A stretch of 64,000 bases of DNA. Source: Mesostigma viride. Lineage: Eukaryota > Streptophyta > Mesostigmatophyceae > Mesostigmatales > Mesostigmataceae. Positions 9,991-20,375 of this stretch are shown piece by piece. Location: contig RPFO01000078.1 of assembly GCA_009746045.1 (NCBI GenBank), positions 1,068,878-1,132,877 of the forward strand. Direction: 5' to 3'. How positions within the stretch are numbered: position 1 is the stretch's first letter; each line of letters opens with the position of its first letter. Under the pieces are notes generated by a model. It searched no databases. It was not told the origin of the DNA and saw only the letters and a list, made by a program, of their open reading frames with translations. A program made the position numbers and the translations under genes.

Positions 9991-10523
9991 GTTAGCCCTG
10001 GCTTTGCCAGCGGCTAAGTCCCAAAGGCGTTGCATCACTTGTGTATGAATAAGCCCTGTGAGCCCGAACTGGTATAGTCATATTTATACCAGTTGGGACA
10101 GTCAGATAGGACTGTTGCTAGTCGAGTCCGCAATATGTCTTAATTAGCTACGACGGTACACTCGGTACTGTACCATGTGACGGATGTCAGCAGGACTAGA
10201 GTAGTCTAGCTAGGGACCGTACGCTACGTGCATGACTACCAGCGTATGTAGGACGAGACAACTGACGGGCTGACTGTGGCATCACGCCGACGGTCTGCAC
10301 CCACGGCCCACTGGCGGGCTGGCGGCTAGCCAGTGGAACGTTGGAACGTTGAGACGTTGGGAATAAATGTGAATGTGATGAATAAATAATGGAAGGATTC
10401 CATATCAGAGCAATCTGCGATCTGAGCACCCATTGACATTGAGTTCTTGCGTCCTTGCATTATCATAACTTGAATTTCGTTATCGGTTCGGCAACATACT
10501 TCACAACATAAACAAAAGAAAAC
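9991..10523. other. No gene recognised
   Basis: No supported coding, RNA or repeat feature. It forms the 5' flank of the ORF starting at 10524. Confidence 0.5.
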
Positions 10524-10982
10524 ATGGCAAAAAACAACAAGCGTGTCGAAGAGGTGGTGACCTCCGACGATGACAAAAACATGCCTGCCCAGCCCGACGC
10601 AGAGGTCGAGGAGGGCCAGGCTATGGCAGTAGATCCTGAGGCGGAAAAGCGGGCCAAGAAAGCCGCTCGACGCCGCCGCCTGCGTCGGGAGAACGAGCAG
10701 GCGGCCAACAGGCAAAGGGAGCTCGCCGCGGCCTTGGCTACTGTAGCTCCCGGCCAGGCACCGCAGGCGCCGGAGGCAAATTCCCCGGCCAGCGTGCCTG
10801 TGCAAAACCCTTTAAATCCAGAGAGAGACCGCGGTGCCTCAGACTGCCGCCGCTCCTCGCCCCCTCCCCAGATTTGGGGGACGAACGTGGCAAACACGGG
10901 GCGGCAGACCTCCCCCATGCCCACGCCTGGCCAAACCGCACTTTTGGGTACCTGGCCGGCAGTGGAACGAACGTGGTTCAAT
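10524..10982 (+). CDS. Unknown charged protein, 3' end replaced by a microsatellite
   Basis: ATG 10524, preceded by an A-rich leader, opens about 150 residues: an acidic N-terminus ([28 protein letters not shown]), a strongly basic patch usable as a nuclear localisation signal ([18 protein letters not shown]), an Ala/Gln-rich helix and a Pro-rich tail. At 10982 the frame enters the TTGG array and reads as (WLVG)n, which I regard as non-native. It resembles the N-terminal part of retroelement gag or chromatin proteins only in composition; no family is assigned. Confidence 0.35.
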
Positions 10983-11109
10983 GGTTGGTTGGTTGGTTGG
11001 TTGGTTGGTTGGTTGGTTGGTTGGTTGGTTGGTTGGTTGGTTGGTTGGTTGGTTGGTTGGTTGGTTGGTTGGTTGGTTGGTTGGTTGGTTGGTTGGTTGG
11101 TTGGTTGGT

Positions 11110-11208
<99 letters not shown>

Positions 11209-11496
11209 TTGGTTGGTTGGTTGGTTGGTTAGTTAATTGGTTGGTTGGTTAGTTAATTGGTTGGTTGGCTGGTTGGTTGGTTGGTTGGTTGGTTGGTTGG
11301 TTGGTTGGTTGGTTTGTTGGTTGGTTGGTTGGTTGGTTGGTTGGTTGGTTGGTTGGTTGGTTGGTTGGTTGGTTGGTTGGTTGGTTGGTTGGTTGGTTGG
11401 TTGGTTGGTTGGTTGGTTGGTTGGTTGGTTGGTTGGTTGGTTGGTTGGTTGGTTGGTTGGTTGGTTGGTTGGTTGGTTGGTTGGTTGGTTGGTTGG
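10981..11496. repeat. TTGG / CTGG tetranucleotide array, 516 bp
   Basis: A TTGG block (10981-11110), a CTGG block (about 11111-11207), then TTGG again to 11496 with rare variants (TTAGTTAATTGG at 11227-11262, TTTG near 11312). All long ORFs across it ([12 protein letters not shown] repeats) are artefacts. Confidence 0.95.
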
Positions 11497-11856
11497 AGCC
11501 AATCAGGCACCGAGTCAGACGGTGGCGGCAGAATTAAAGCACTTTCTGCGTTCAAGGCCTGTTGCAAATCTAAAGTAGAATGGATAGGGAAATGGGATTT
11601 TTCTGTCCGAGCTATTATTAGATCCGCTTTGGTTTTGGGTCTGAAATGGTGCGTCGCCCACCCCCGTCGTGTACTGTCACGGTTACAAACGGTGACATAA
11701 CCTTTACGTTTTGGTTTTTTTACGGGTTCGCTCGTCTCGTTCCGAAGCTAAAGCTAAAGCTTCTGCAAAAGCTCTCGATGATCCATCCACATTGTTATCT
11801 ATCCGGGCACATGCTTATCCCATAATTTATCCAGCCCCGTGCCGAGTAATCCTCAC

Positions 11857-12001
11857 CATCCAGACGTTGCGCCGGCGTCCGATCTTCTCCACCATGTCCT
11901 CCCGCCACTTGGTGTTGAAGCGCATCACCGTGTGCATGGTGCGCGTTGACCCAAGCCCCGGTCTCGTTGCCTACCCATTCCAAGGCAGCCGAGTTGCCAT
12001 C
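11857..12001 (-). pseudogene. GT29-like L-motif exon, frameshifted relative
   Basis: Read 12001 to 11857 on the minus strand. A C-rich tract ends in CAG at 12004-12002, then comes DGNSAALEWVGNETGAWVNA, a +1 shift, then TVMRFNTKWREDM and RRRNVWM before a GTGAGG donor. This parallels the intact plus-strand exon at 16410-16565 (VGNSAKLEWMGNDTGAWIDS ... VVMRFNTNWRADQ ... KRDVWV) in length, motif and splice positions. It is therefore a second copy of the sialyltransferase L-motif exon. The single-base shift and lack of a recognisable S-motif exon nearby suggest decay. Confidence 0.65.
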
Positions 12002-12107
12002 CTGGGGGCGGGGCGGGTGGGAGGGGGCGGGGTTGGGACGGTGAAGGGGGTGGTTGGATACATGACAAGCTTGGGATGGAGCAAGACCCTGGAGAACGGC
12101 AATACTT

Positions 12108-12277
12108 AGGCCAAATCCTGTTCAGGTCCCCTTTCTACCCTATCTAGCATCAAGTGTTAGGTCAAATCCTGTTCAGCTCCCCTTTCTACCCTCATCAAGT
12201 GTTAGGTCAAATCCTGTTCACGTCCCCTTTCTACCCTTATCAAGTGTTAGGCCAAATCCTGTTGACGTACCCCCTTT
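12108..12277. repeat. ~45-bp tandem repeat, 3-4 copies
   Basis: Units begin AGG(C/T)CAAATCCTGTTCA and end CATCAAGTGTT, at 12108, about 12159, 12204 and 12249. Non-coding. Confidence 0.85.
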
Positions 12278-12672
12278 TTTCCCCTGAGTGATTCGGGCGA
12301 TGCTTTTCGAGGGCGTCAATTTTGATGGATACCGCAAGTGAGGCGCCAACAACAGTCAACGCGCCGATGCAGATGGCGAAGCTGACGGGATGGACCGCTC
12401 ACGCTGCATCAAATTCTTGATCTGTCACCGTAAGGCGGAATACATATAAGTAATTGATACAAACGTCTCCACGAAATTACACACGACCCCAAGGGTGCAT
12501 CACGCTCGACCACCCTCATGCTAAAACACCTGCGTGTGAGCGTCAACGAATGACTTGCGCTTGCACCAGTCTTTGTGACGGTGTGTTGCCTGTAACTGTG
12601 CAACGGAGGTACTAGATAATAATGTGGGGACACTTCGGCATAAGATATTTTGCCATTCAGGTCATAACCAAC

Positions 12673-13218
12673 CTACGAGAACAACACTGTGTCGGGGTCT
12701 TCGGACGCGATCGCTTGCAACGCGGCGGACAGCGCTCGTTGCTCCTGAAGCGCCGCCTCGTTGGCCAAGGCCGACCACACCATCGCCTGCAGAGCCTCCG
12801 GAGAGAACTGGTCGTCGGAGAGAGGGTACCTACAAGGGCACAGCATCTTGTTTGACTTGTTGCCATGCCAGCGCTGCTGGCGTCTTGCCAGGTTGTCAAA
12901 AGCAGCCCTCTGACCCTCCGGTTCCCATGCGGGCTAGTCCACCCTCGATAACCAGGAAAAATCGCCGCTCATCTGCAGGTAAGGCTCGCACTTGTACTTC
13001 ACCGCCATCGCCTTCCTGCCCCCGCGAATTTCTGCGCGTCGGGCTTTGCCTGTTAGGGACGCAAGGCCCTGGTGCCAACTCGCCCACGCGGCCTCGATCA
13101 CAGAGCAGTTTGACGAGACGCACTGCACGCACAGCAGAGATTGGGCAAGGCTGCTAATGATCAGCAGCCACGATTGGATCCAGTAAGCAACAAAGAGGCA
13201 GCTACTTCTCCAGAACAT
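12673..13218 (-). pseudogene. Small secreted protein paralog with one in-frame TAG
   Basis: From ATG 13218 the frame encodes a hydrophobic N-terminus (WIQSWLLIISSLAQSLLCVQ), then NCSVIEAAWASWHQGLASLT and YLQMSGDFSWLSRVD, and stops at TAG 12936-12934. Beyond the stop the same frame continues for 86 more codons (PAWEPEGQRAAFDNLARRQQ, then MLCPCRYPLSDDQFSPEALQ and AMVWSALANEAALQEQR) to TAG 12675-12673. The intact neighbour at 14075-14590 aligns across the whole length, including the part beyond the stop (LLCPCDSPLSDDQLTSEGLQ, AMLWSALANEAGLRDQ). One nonsense change is thus the only visible lesion. Function unknown; the family has a signal peptide and conserved Cys/Trp. Readthrough cannot be excluded. 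Confidence 0.75.
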
Positions 13219-14074
13219 TGAAGCAGTGGCACATATGTGTCGCCATAAACCAAACGATTTTGCCGTGAACAAATTCTCGTTACTAGCATGCGTCCGGCAC
13301 ATTGTCAAACAATGATCCAGTTTGACAAAGAAACTAACTTAAGTTCAAACGGCACAACATCATAGAATAGCGTCACAGAAAGGTGGCGATCGACTCCTCA
13401 CTTTAACATTACGGAAGCAAACTTCTTAACACCGAAACGCACCTTGAAACTGTGTCCTTAAACGAACCTTGGACACGTTGGCTATGGGGTGGCCGATGCG
13501 GACGTAATAATTATTCTGGGTGGCTCTAGTGCGGGACACGTGAGCCACACGTGACGACCCACTGTTGCTAACATTATACCACGCGTACGGTCACTCCGTT
13601 CTTCACGTTACACGTGGCAGGGTTTTGTGCGTGTTGGAGCTATATGCTCAGTTGGCTACCAGCCTGCTGAAGTCCGCATTCCCATCGTGAGTTGTCCCTT
13701 CATTTCTTATCATATTTGACTCCGCCATGCCATTAAGAACCTGATTTTGGTTGGGCTTATGGGGAGTTCCTGGACGAAGCCATCGATTCGCCTAGGGTAG
13801 GTGGGCGCGCTTCGTGCCGCATAATTTTACCATGGAGGCGTTTGCTAGATGGCGGAGAAAATGGATGTGTACACAACGGAAGCATTGGCAACCTAGTAGG
13901 TAGGTTTACCATGCCCAGTGAATGAAGCGGCACAAGTAGCTATGCGGAAGTTTTATGTTGGCCCGTAGACCTGCAGAGGTATGCCAGAATCCACCAGCTT
14001 TTGCGGTTGCCGCACGTATTACATGCGCATATTGCCGGAATGCACCAGGAAAGTTTGCTGCCGAACGACCATCG
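13219..14074. promoter_or_regulatory. Shared upstream region of two divergent paralogs
   Basis: This 856-bp interval lies between two head-to-head homologous genes, so it should carry both promoters. I see no convincing TATA box or repeated operator. The assignment rests only on gene orientation. Confidence 0.3.
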
Positions 14075-14590
14075 ATGACGCCACATCGTAGTTTTCTTGG
14101 GCTGCTTCTCGCCAGTCTGCTAAGCTGGCAGCTTGTGGTATGCGAGCCTTTAAAGTGCGCTGCCGTTCAGGAAGCGTGGGCGAAGTGGCACCAGGAATTG
14201 CTGACCTTAAGCTACCAAGAAAAGCGCGGGCACATCAACACTCGACGGAAGGACGTGGCAGCAAAGGTAGGCTGCGAAGCTTACCAGCTCAGCGGTGACT
14301 TCTCCTGGCTCAGGCGGATCTCGAGAAACTGGGTGCCACCTGACCAAAAGACTCATTTCGAGAGCCTGGAGCGGCGTCAACGCGGCTGGCGTGGCAAACG
14401 CTCTTCTGGATTGCTCTGCCCTTGTGACAGCCCTCTATCGGATGATCAGCTTACGTCAGAAGGTCTGCAGGCAATGCTGTGGTCGGCGCTGGCTAACGAG
14501 GCTGGGCTGCGGGATCAGATATCGCAGACGGTCGAGCTGAAGAGTGTGGCCATGAAGAAGCCGGATAGCGTCATCGTGGTGCGTGACTAG
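14075..14590 (+). CDS. Small secreted protein, unknown family (171 aa)
   Basis: ATG at 14075 is chosen because it places a typical signal peptide at the start (MTPHRSFLGLLLASLLSWQL, then VVCEPLKC); an upstream in-frame ATG at 13955 would bury it. The mature part has conserved blocks shared with the minus paralog at 12673-13218: EAWAKWHQELLTL, SGDFSWL, LCPC, PLSDDQ, LQAMLWSALANEA. These suggest a small, largely helical secretory-pathway protein with paired cysteines. The two paralogs are head to head with about 860 bp between starts. No catalytic signature is recognised. The stop is TAG at 14588-14590. Confidence 0.65.
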   Translation: MTPHRSFLGLLLASLLSWQLVVCEPLKCAAVQEAWAKWHQELLTLSYQEKRGHINTRRKDVAAKVGCEAYQLSGDFSWLRRISRNWVPPDQKTHFESLERRQRGWRGKRSSGLLCPCDSPLSDDQLTSEGLQAMLWSALANEAGLRDQISQTVELKSVAMKKPDSVIVVRD

Positions 14591-14764
14591 AAAATGCGCC
14601 GTCGTGGTGCGTGGTCACGAAATGGGAATCCCAAGGGACTTGCCTTGCGAAATGAAAGGATCTTTTCCTTGTATCGCGTCACCTTTTCACGACGTAAATG
14701 CCTGGGGAAGACATCTCGGCCCTGTTCGCAGGGCCATGCTGGTGAATGCATTCGCTTCTATGAA

Positions 14765-15062
14765 GCATCAGCGCAAGTGTTCTAGTGCTCTTGTGTTCGT
14801 GTGTTCTTGTGGTCGTGTGTCTTGTGGTCGTGGGCTCATGGGCTCGTGGGCTCGTGGGCTCGTGGGCTCGTGGGCTCGTGGGCTCGTGGGCTCGTGGGCT
14901 CGTGGGCTCGTGGGCTCGTGGGCTCGTGGGCTCGTGGGCTCGTGGGCTCGTGGGCTCGTGGGCTCGTGGGCTCGTGGGCTCGTGGGCTCGTGGGCTCGTG
15001 GGCTCGTGGGCTCGTGGGCTCGTGGGCTCGTGTCTTCTTACGGAGCATCAGCGCAAGTGTTC
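14765..15062. repeat. 8-bp array (GGGCTCGT)n bounded by 18-bp direct repeats
   Basis: GCATCAGCGCAAGTGTTC occurs at 14765-14782 and exactly again at 15045-15062. Between them lie a short degenerate TTGTGGTCGTG stretch and about 25 copies of GGGCTCGT (14829-15030). Open frames across it (SWARGLVG) are artefacts. Confidence 0.92.
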
Positions 15063-15996
15063 CGCACAAGCGTTCTCGGCAGTTGCCTCTGGAGCCACAG
15101 ATAGTGCCGCCCTGATTGCTCTTTTGCTCTTCCCACCACAACAAAATGGTTGGGGCCAAGAAGGTCGGGGCAGCAGGGTGGGGGCCGCATGGGGGGCGGG
15201 GAGAGTTGGAGACCAGGGGCCTTTGGGGCTCTGCCTGCCCGCGGATGCCAGTGGCTTCTCTGCAAGGTCACACTCTCAGCCCCACGCAAGGCGGTTTGTC
15301 CGCGGCTTCTTCCCTCCTCTTATAGTATCGTTCTCTGCCAGCGGGCCTTGCATGGGGGGGGGGGGGGGGGGGGGAGGCAGGTACGCACCTTCCTTTTTCC
15401 CAGGCAGTCTGGGAGAGGAAACCTCAAGTGTTGGGTCAGGGGAGCATGTCATCACAAAAAGTTTACCTTGGCCATCTACTTGTCAACTTGGGCGTTGTGG
15501 GTGAACCCTGGGTATGCCCCTGAAAACCTCAGGGTCCGGGAGAGGCCTGTATTCTCCCAATCCGGGGTGCCTCTAAATGCGTTCCAAGCCTATCTGTGGG
15601 CTCTGGAGGTCATGGAGCAGCCTTACTGCATCCGCCACGCTTTTGCTATGCCGAAGCTTTATTGCACCCCCCGTTGCGCCCGCACCATGATGCGGAGAGA
15701 GCGCTCTGTGGCCTGCCCACTTCGGGCTGAGTGAGAGAAGCTAGGGCGCCCTCCCTTCTCCCCATGGTGTCCAGGGGCTGAAGGTTCCTTTATTGGTACC
15801 CACGTGACGCAGTGTACGTGATATCTAATTCTATTAACCGTGGCACGAAGAGTTCACCCAGGCCATGTACTCGTGTATGAATGAGCGTGCTTGGCGGCAT
15901 GACAAGTGCTGATGGATCCCCTGGTGACAAGTGTCAGCAAACCGATGGATACCATGGGCCTGCACAAACATCCCCTCCCCCTGCCTGGCCCCTGCA
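15063..15996. other. No gene recognised; poly-G run
   Basis: Open plus-strand frames here (for example 15150-15734, ending SVACPLRAE) are short on convincing motifs and are interrupted by a run of about 20 G at 15354-15374. An upstream exon of the GT29 gene could lie here, but I cannot identify one. Confidence 0.35.
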
Positions 15997-15997
15997 G

Positions 15998-16263
15998 GTT
16001 GACAACAGCGCCGAACTGGGATGGATGGCCGTAGAATTACTTTCTTACTAGGGTTGTTCGTAGCAGTATCCGCTCATGTGCGCCGATGCACGTGCTTGAC
16101 TTTTCGTGTCCATGGTCTACCTTGGCAGCACCCTACGCTGCTCTCATTATTTGTACTACTACTACTACTACCACCATGCTACTACATTGTATTTTTATTA
16201 TTTTTTTAATTTATGTATACCTGTCCATGGTACATCAACAATGCCAAGCTCGAGTGGATGGGC
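15998..16263 (+). other. Two diverged copies of the GT29 exon start, upstream of the real exon
   Basis: The real acceptor-exon start (16407 onward) reads CAGGTGGGCAACAGCGCCAA and continues CTCGAGTGGATGGGC. A copy at 15998-16028 reads CAGGTTGACAACAGCGCCGA, then CTGGGATGGATGG. A second at about 16226-16263 reads CATCAACAATGCCAAGCTCG, then AGTGGATGGGC. Neither continues into the rest of the exon. They are duplications of an intron-exon boundary left in the upstream non-coding DNA. Confidence 0.75.
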
Positions 16264-16409
16264 ACAGCATGACCCCACATGTACCAAATCATCCACCATA
16301 TGGATCCCCTTAAAAGTACTGACATACAGACTGAGATGGATCAGCACCCACACATGGATCATCGCGTACAATGTGTTCATACCCACGCATGCGAATGGTA
16401 TACGCGCAG

Positions 16410-19274
16410 GTGGGCAACAGCGCCAAGCTCGAGTGGATGGGCAACGACACGGGGGCATGGATCGACAGCCATGCGGTGGTCATGCGCTTCAACACCAACT
16501 GGCGGGCGGACCAGCGCCACCTGGCAGGGTCCAAGCGCGACGTCTGGGTCACGGGGGACTATCGGGTACGGGAATATTGCTACCATTATTAGTATTATTG
16601 TTATTGTTATTATTACTATTATATTGTTGTGATTTACCTCTGTGAGTTGTCGTTGTGGATAGCTTTGTGATGCTTCTTTGCGAATTTGTTTTATGGACAA
16701 CCTTCGTCAATACCTTGATCTCCTTTGACGTGCCGTCGCCAAGAATCAATCATGGGGAGCCAGCCGACTCTGTGTGACGACTGTACGTGCCAGACTACTG
16801 GGTGCGGCCGTGTGCGTGATCCCGTTTGATTTGTGGCAACAGGTGGCGAACCTTGGGGGGTTGCTAGCTGACTTGACACTGACGCGACGGGGGGTGCCTT
16901 TATGCCAAGAGGAATAGGGAATGCCCAAGGCTTGATGAGTCAGCGGTCCGTTTGCCTGCGATGGTGACAATCACAATCAGCTCATATATAAAAAGGAAAG
17001 TCACTGATTACGTTACGTAATGTTCACATGCTGATTGGGTTCTGTAGTTTTGCGATGCGGTATCGGCATAGCTGCTGAGAGAATATGTGCGGATGCCTCT
17101 GTGTCTGTTGCATGTTCACAGTTGCTTGGTGAGGTTACGTTTGTAATGAGGTGACTGGCTGGTTGGCTTAATGTAAGAAAAAGCCATTTCTCGTCGTTAG
17201 CTTTGCTGAAGCAGGAAGATCTCCCTCCGTTGGCAAAACAATACCAGTTTGTGTCATCCGGGCATCCACAGAATATATCCGCTGCTGCTGCTGCTGTGAG
17301 CTTGTGTAGTTTTACAATTGCCCCCCACCCACCCCCCGCAGCCCATGCCCCACATACCTCTACCTCTTCTAGTTCGCCCACCAGTGTCCATGTGTAGGTG
17401 CACCTTCCTTCACCATGTGTGGCCGCACAATTTCTTAATCATGTGCGTGACACAACTTTTTTAATTACATGTCAACGTGCCTTTCTTGTTTATGTGTCGA
17501 TACATCATTCTTAATCATGTGTCAATACACCAGTCTTATTTCATGTGTCGATGCACCATCTATATTTATGCGCCAAATGCGCACTCTTAAGCACAAGTCA
17601 GAGAACCGCGGCACGCGGACAACGCCATACAGTAAAAGATCCGTACAATATAAGATCCCTACAGTATAAGATCCCTACAATATAAGATCCCTACAGTATA
17701 AGATCCCTACAATATAAGATCCCTACAGTATAAGACCCCTACAATATAAGATCCCTGCAATATAACATCCCTACAGTATAAGATCCCTACAGTATAAGAT
17801 CCCTACAGTATAAGACCCCTACAATATAAGATCCCTGCAATATAACATCCCTACAGTATAAGATCCCTACAGTATAAGATCCCTACAGTATAAGACCCGT
17901 ACCGCACTACTGTAAAAGACCCGTACAGTACCACGGTAAAGTGCTCCCCTTGTTGCATGTGCATCGCTGACAAGTCACATCCTTCGTGCCTGCCTCCTCG
18001 TGCCTCCTCGTGCCTCCTTGTGGCCCCTGGCATCTGGCACCCACCAGTTTGCCTGCGGGTGCGCCGGGACCGGTTGCTGCACCCCCGAGCAGCTGACAGC
18101 ATTATGGGACCGCGTGGGGCCCGACGTGAAGGTGTACAATGGGCAGCCGCCCCCCGGGTTCGACCACCCGTCCCGCGCGCATGTGGCGTTCCGCCGCTGG
18201 TCCTCGGGGCCGTTCCTGTGGAACTACCTGCTCTGGCTCCATAATCGCGACCACCCAGAGATAAATACCCCGTTCCCTTTCACGGCGCCGACCCGTAGCG
18301 GCATGACGGGCCTCTTTGGTCTGCTCATCAACGGCATCGTCCCCACGATCGTCGGGTTCGACTCAGGCGAGTGCCTGCACCCGGACTACTACGAGGTCAT
18401 GCGGCAGCGGGAGGAGTTTGCGCACGGCGGCGTTGGTGCAACGTTCCACCCCGCCAAGGTGCTCATGCACTACCAACACGAGCCGATGATTCTCGCGCAA
18501 ATGGCGGTCGCAGGGTTGATACGGCTAAAGGAGCCCCCAGCGGAGAAGGACTGCACGAAAGCCGGCAGGAATGGGCACGCCACACGGGTGCCTCCCCCGT
18601 TTCTGCCGTTCACAGCTGCACGGCCTTCCCCAGGCTCGCCTATCTCGGGGACTCTGCAATATCCGGGGGCGGGGCCGTCACCTTCCGCCCTCAACCCGGC
18701 GGCATCGTGGGGGGGGGCGAACGCCCTGGGAACACAACAACCATCAAGGGCAGGGTCTGGGGCTTGGGCGGGGGCCGCGTTGGGGGCCGACTCACCTGGG
18801 AGGAGTGCCGCGAAACCCGTGACAGCTGGCAGTGGTTTGACTGGCTACGCAGCCGTCGCCGCGCGCATGTTGGAGCGGGCGCACGAGCGCGCCGAGGCCA
18901 GGGCTCGGATGAAGGCGGCCGAGAGGGAGGCGGCGAGGACCGCCAGCAACGTTGCTTCCATGGCAAGGGCAGGCGGGGGAGCCTCTGGGCCGGCCTATTC
19001 ATCGGGGCAGCCGCAACGCCCCACCAGCTCGAATAATGGTAACCGAGGAACCGGCGGGCAGCCTGACAACAATGCCAGGGGTACGAGTTCAGCGGGGCTC
19101 CGTCCTGCGAGTTCTTCTGGTGTTGCGGCGCCGGCATCGGGCCCGAGGACGAGAGGGGGGACACCTGGCAGAGGCGGGGGTGCACCTTTGCCAGGTGTTG
19201 CGCCACAGTCATCACCGAGGTCACTTGGGGGAGCCCCGCGTGGCCCTGGCAGCTACTGGGCGTTGTGGGAGTAA
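16410..19274 (+). CDS. GT29 sialyltransferase-like protein (exons 16410-16565 and 18048-19274; 5' end missing)
   Basis: The first visible exon follows an acceptor CAG at 16407-16409, encodes 52 residues and ends at a GTACGG donor. It matches sialylmotif L (GNS-x2-L ... WIDSHAVVMRFN), the CMP-sugar binding region of GT29. After a 1482-bp intron, a pyrimidine-rich tract and CAG at 18045-18047 open the second exon in the same phase. It carries an S-motif-like block (APTRSGMTGLFGLLINGIVP, TIVGFD), then HPDYYEVM and a VS-like HYQHEPMILAQMAVAGLIRL. Spacing in the last (H-x3-E) differs slightly from the usual H-x4-E. A Pro/Gly/Ser/Ala-rich tail of about 200 residues runs to TAA 19272-19274, where GGAGTAAGT could instead be a donor to a further exon. 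The product would be a Golgi type II transferase; donor and acceptor are unknown. N-terminal exons were not found. Confidence 0.7.
17635..17935. repeat. 16-bp tandem repeat in the GT29 intron, ~18 copies
   Basis: Units of the form AAGATCCCTACAGTAT, with alternating CAGTAT/CAATAT and rarer GCAATATAAC variants, occupy most of 17635-17935. The variant order repeats as a longer block (17740-17815 and 17820-17895). Non-coding. Confidence 0.9.
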
Positions 19275-20128
19275 GTCATGTTTTGAGTTCCGTTTAAGTT
19301 TTGTTTGATTTGATCCGGTCACCCACAGAATACAGATGGATGCACATTGGAACTGCATGGCGTGCTTTTTTTTACCATCTCTTACATTAATTCTTCGCCT
19401 AACTACAGCCAGTTTTTGAGGAAGGGAAGAAAGCCTTTTCTGCGGCTGCTGTTTACTTGCATTCGGTTACACCAGTACTGCACTTGTTTCTGAGCAGTTT
19501 GATTGGTTGTACCGTGATGTCTGCACCCCTTTGATGGTATCTCAAACCGGTTGGCACAGACACGTCGTGTGTTAGACAATTGAATGGCCAGAGGCCAGTG
19601 ATGCCAGGTATTTGGTAGCTTCACACCCTGCTGCCCAGTCGGCTACATTTTTGATAGCCACGTGCCTTATTTGGGAGGCCCCATTATGATCATTTATTCC
19701 ATGGCGTTGCATAAAGCATCTAGGCCTCAGGAGCGCAACCTTTTGAAAGGGGGTAGGATCCCCTACTTCCATTCTCTTCTTCTTTTGGGGACAGGTCTCA
19801 GTTGCTTTGCGTTTACCATTTGCTTCCTGGTGCCAATAGAAACTTGGTCCCCAACTAATTAATAAACTGATTGTCATGTGGCGACTACATGGTGCTGTTT
19901 CGGCCCTCGTTGTGGCAGCGATGGCCAAACGGTCGGGAGGATGGGGCGCGCCAGTGACAAGTCCAGCCGAATGTCCAGCACATGGGAGCCTGCCAGGGCT
20001 TATGAACACGCGGCTTCCTATGCTACTTACGGGCACTCTGGCCACAGCTACGTGCATGCACCCCAAGCGGGCCAAGGTTACTATTGAGTGACCAACGCGT
20101 CGCAAAGGTGAACCCCGGGGAACCCTTG
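19275..20128. other. 3' flank of GT29; weak ORF only
   Basis: A plus frame 19878-20087 ends in a Tyr/His/Gly-rich peptide (YATYGHSGHSYVHAPQAGQG) that could be a final exon of GT29 or another gene. No clear acceptor was identified, so I leave it open. Confidence 0.25.
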
Positions 20129-20375
20129 GGCACTAGCTGCCTCGGTTTGCATTGTCCGATGTGTGAGGCACTAGCTGCCTCGGTTTGCATTGTCCGATGT
20201 GTGAGGCACTAGCTGCCTCGGTTTGCATTGTCCGATGTGTGAGGCACTAGCTGCCTCGGTTTGCATTGTCCGATGTGTGAGGCACTAGCTGCCTCGGTTT
20301 GCATTGTCCGATGTGTGAGGCACTAGCTGCCTCGGTTTGCATTGTCCGATGTGTGAGGCACTAGCTGCCTCGGTC
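20129..20375. repeat. 38-bp tandem repeat, 6 copies plus a partial
   Basis: Units starting GGCACTAGCTGCCTCGG at 20129, 20167, 20205, 20243, 20281, 20319 and 20357 (partial). The full copies are identical by eye, implying very recent expansion or homogenisation. Confidence 0.95.

Noticed and set aside
10524-11700. Long WLVG/WLAG and PTNQ repeat proteins
   Set aside because: Translations of a tetranucleotide array, open in every frame on both strands; no coding signal.
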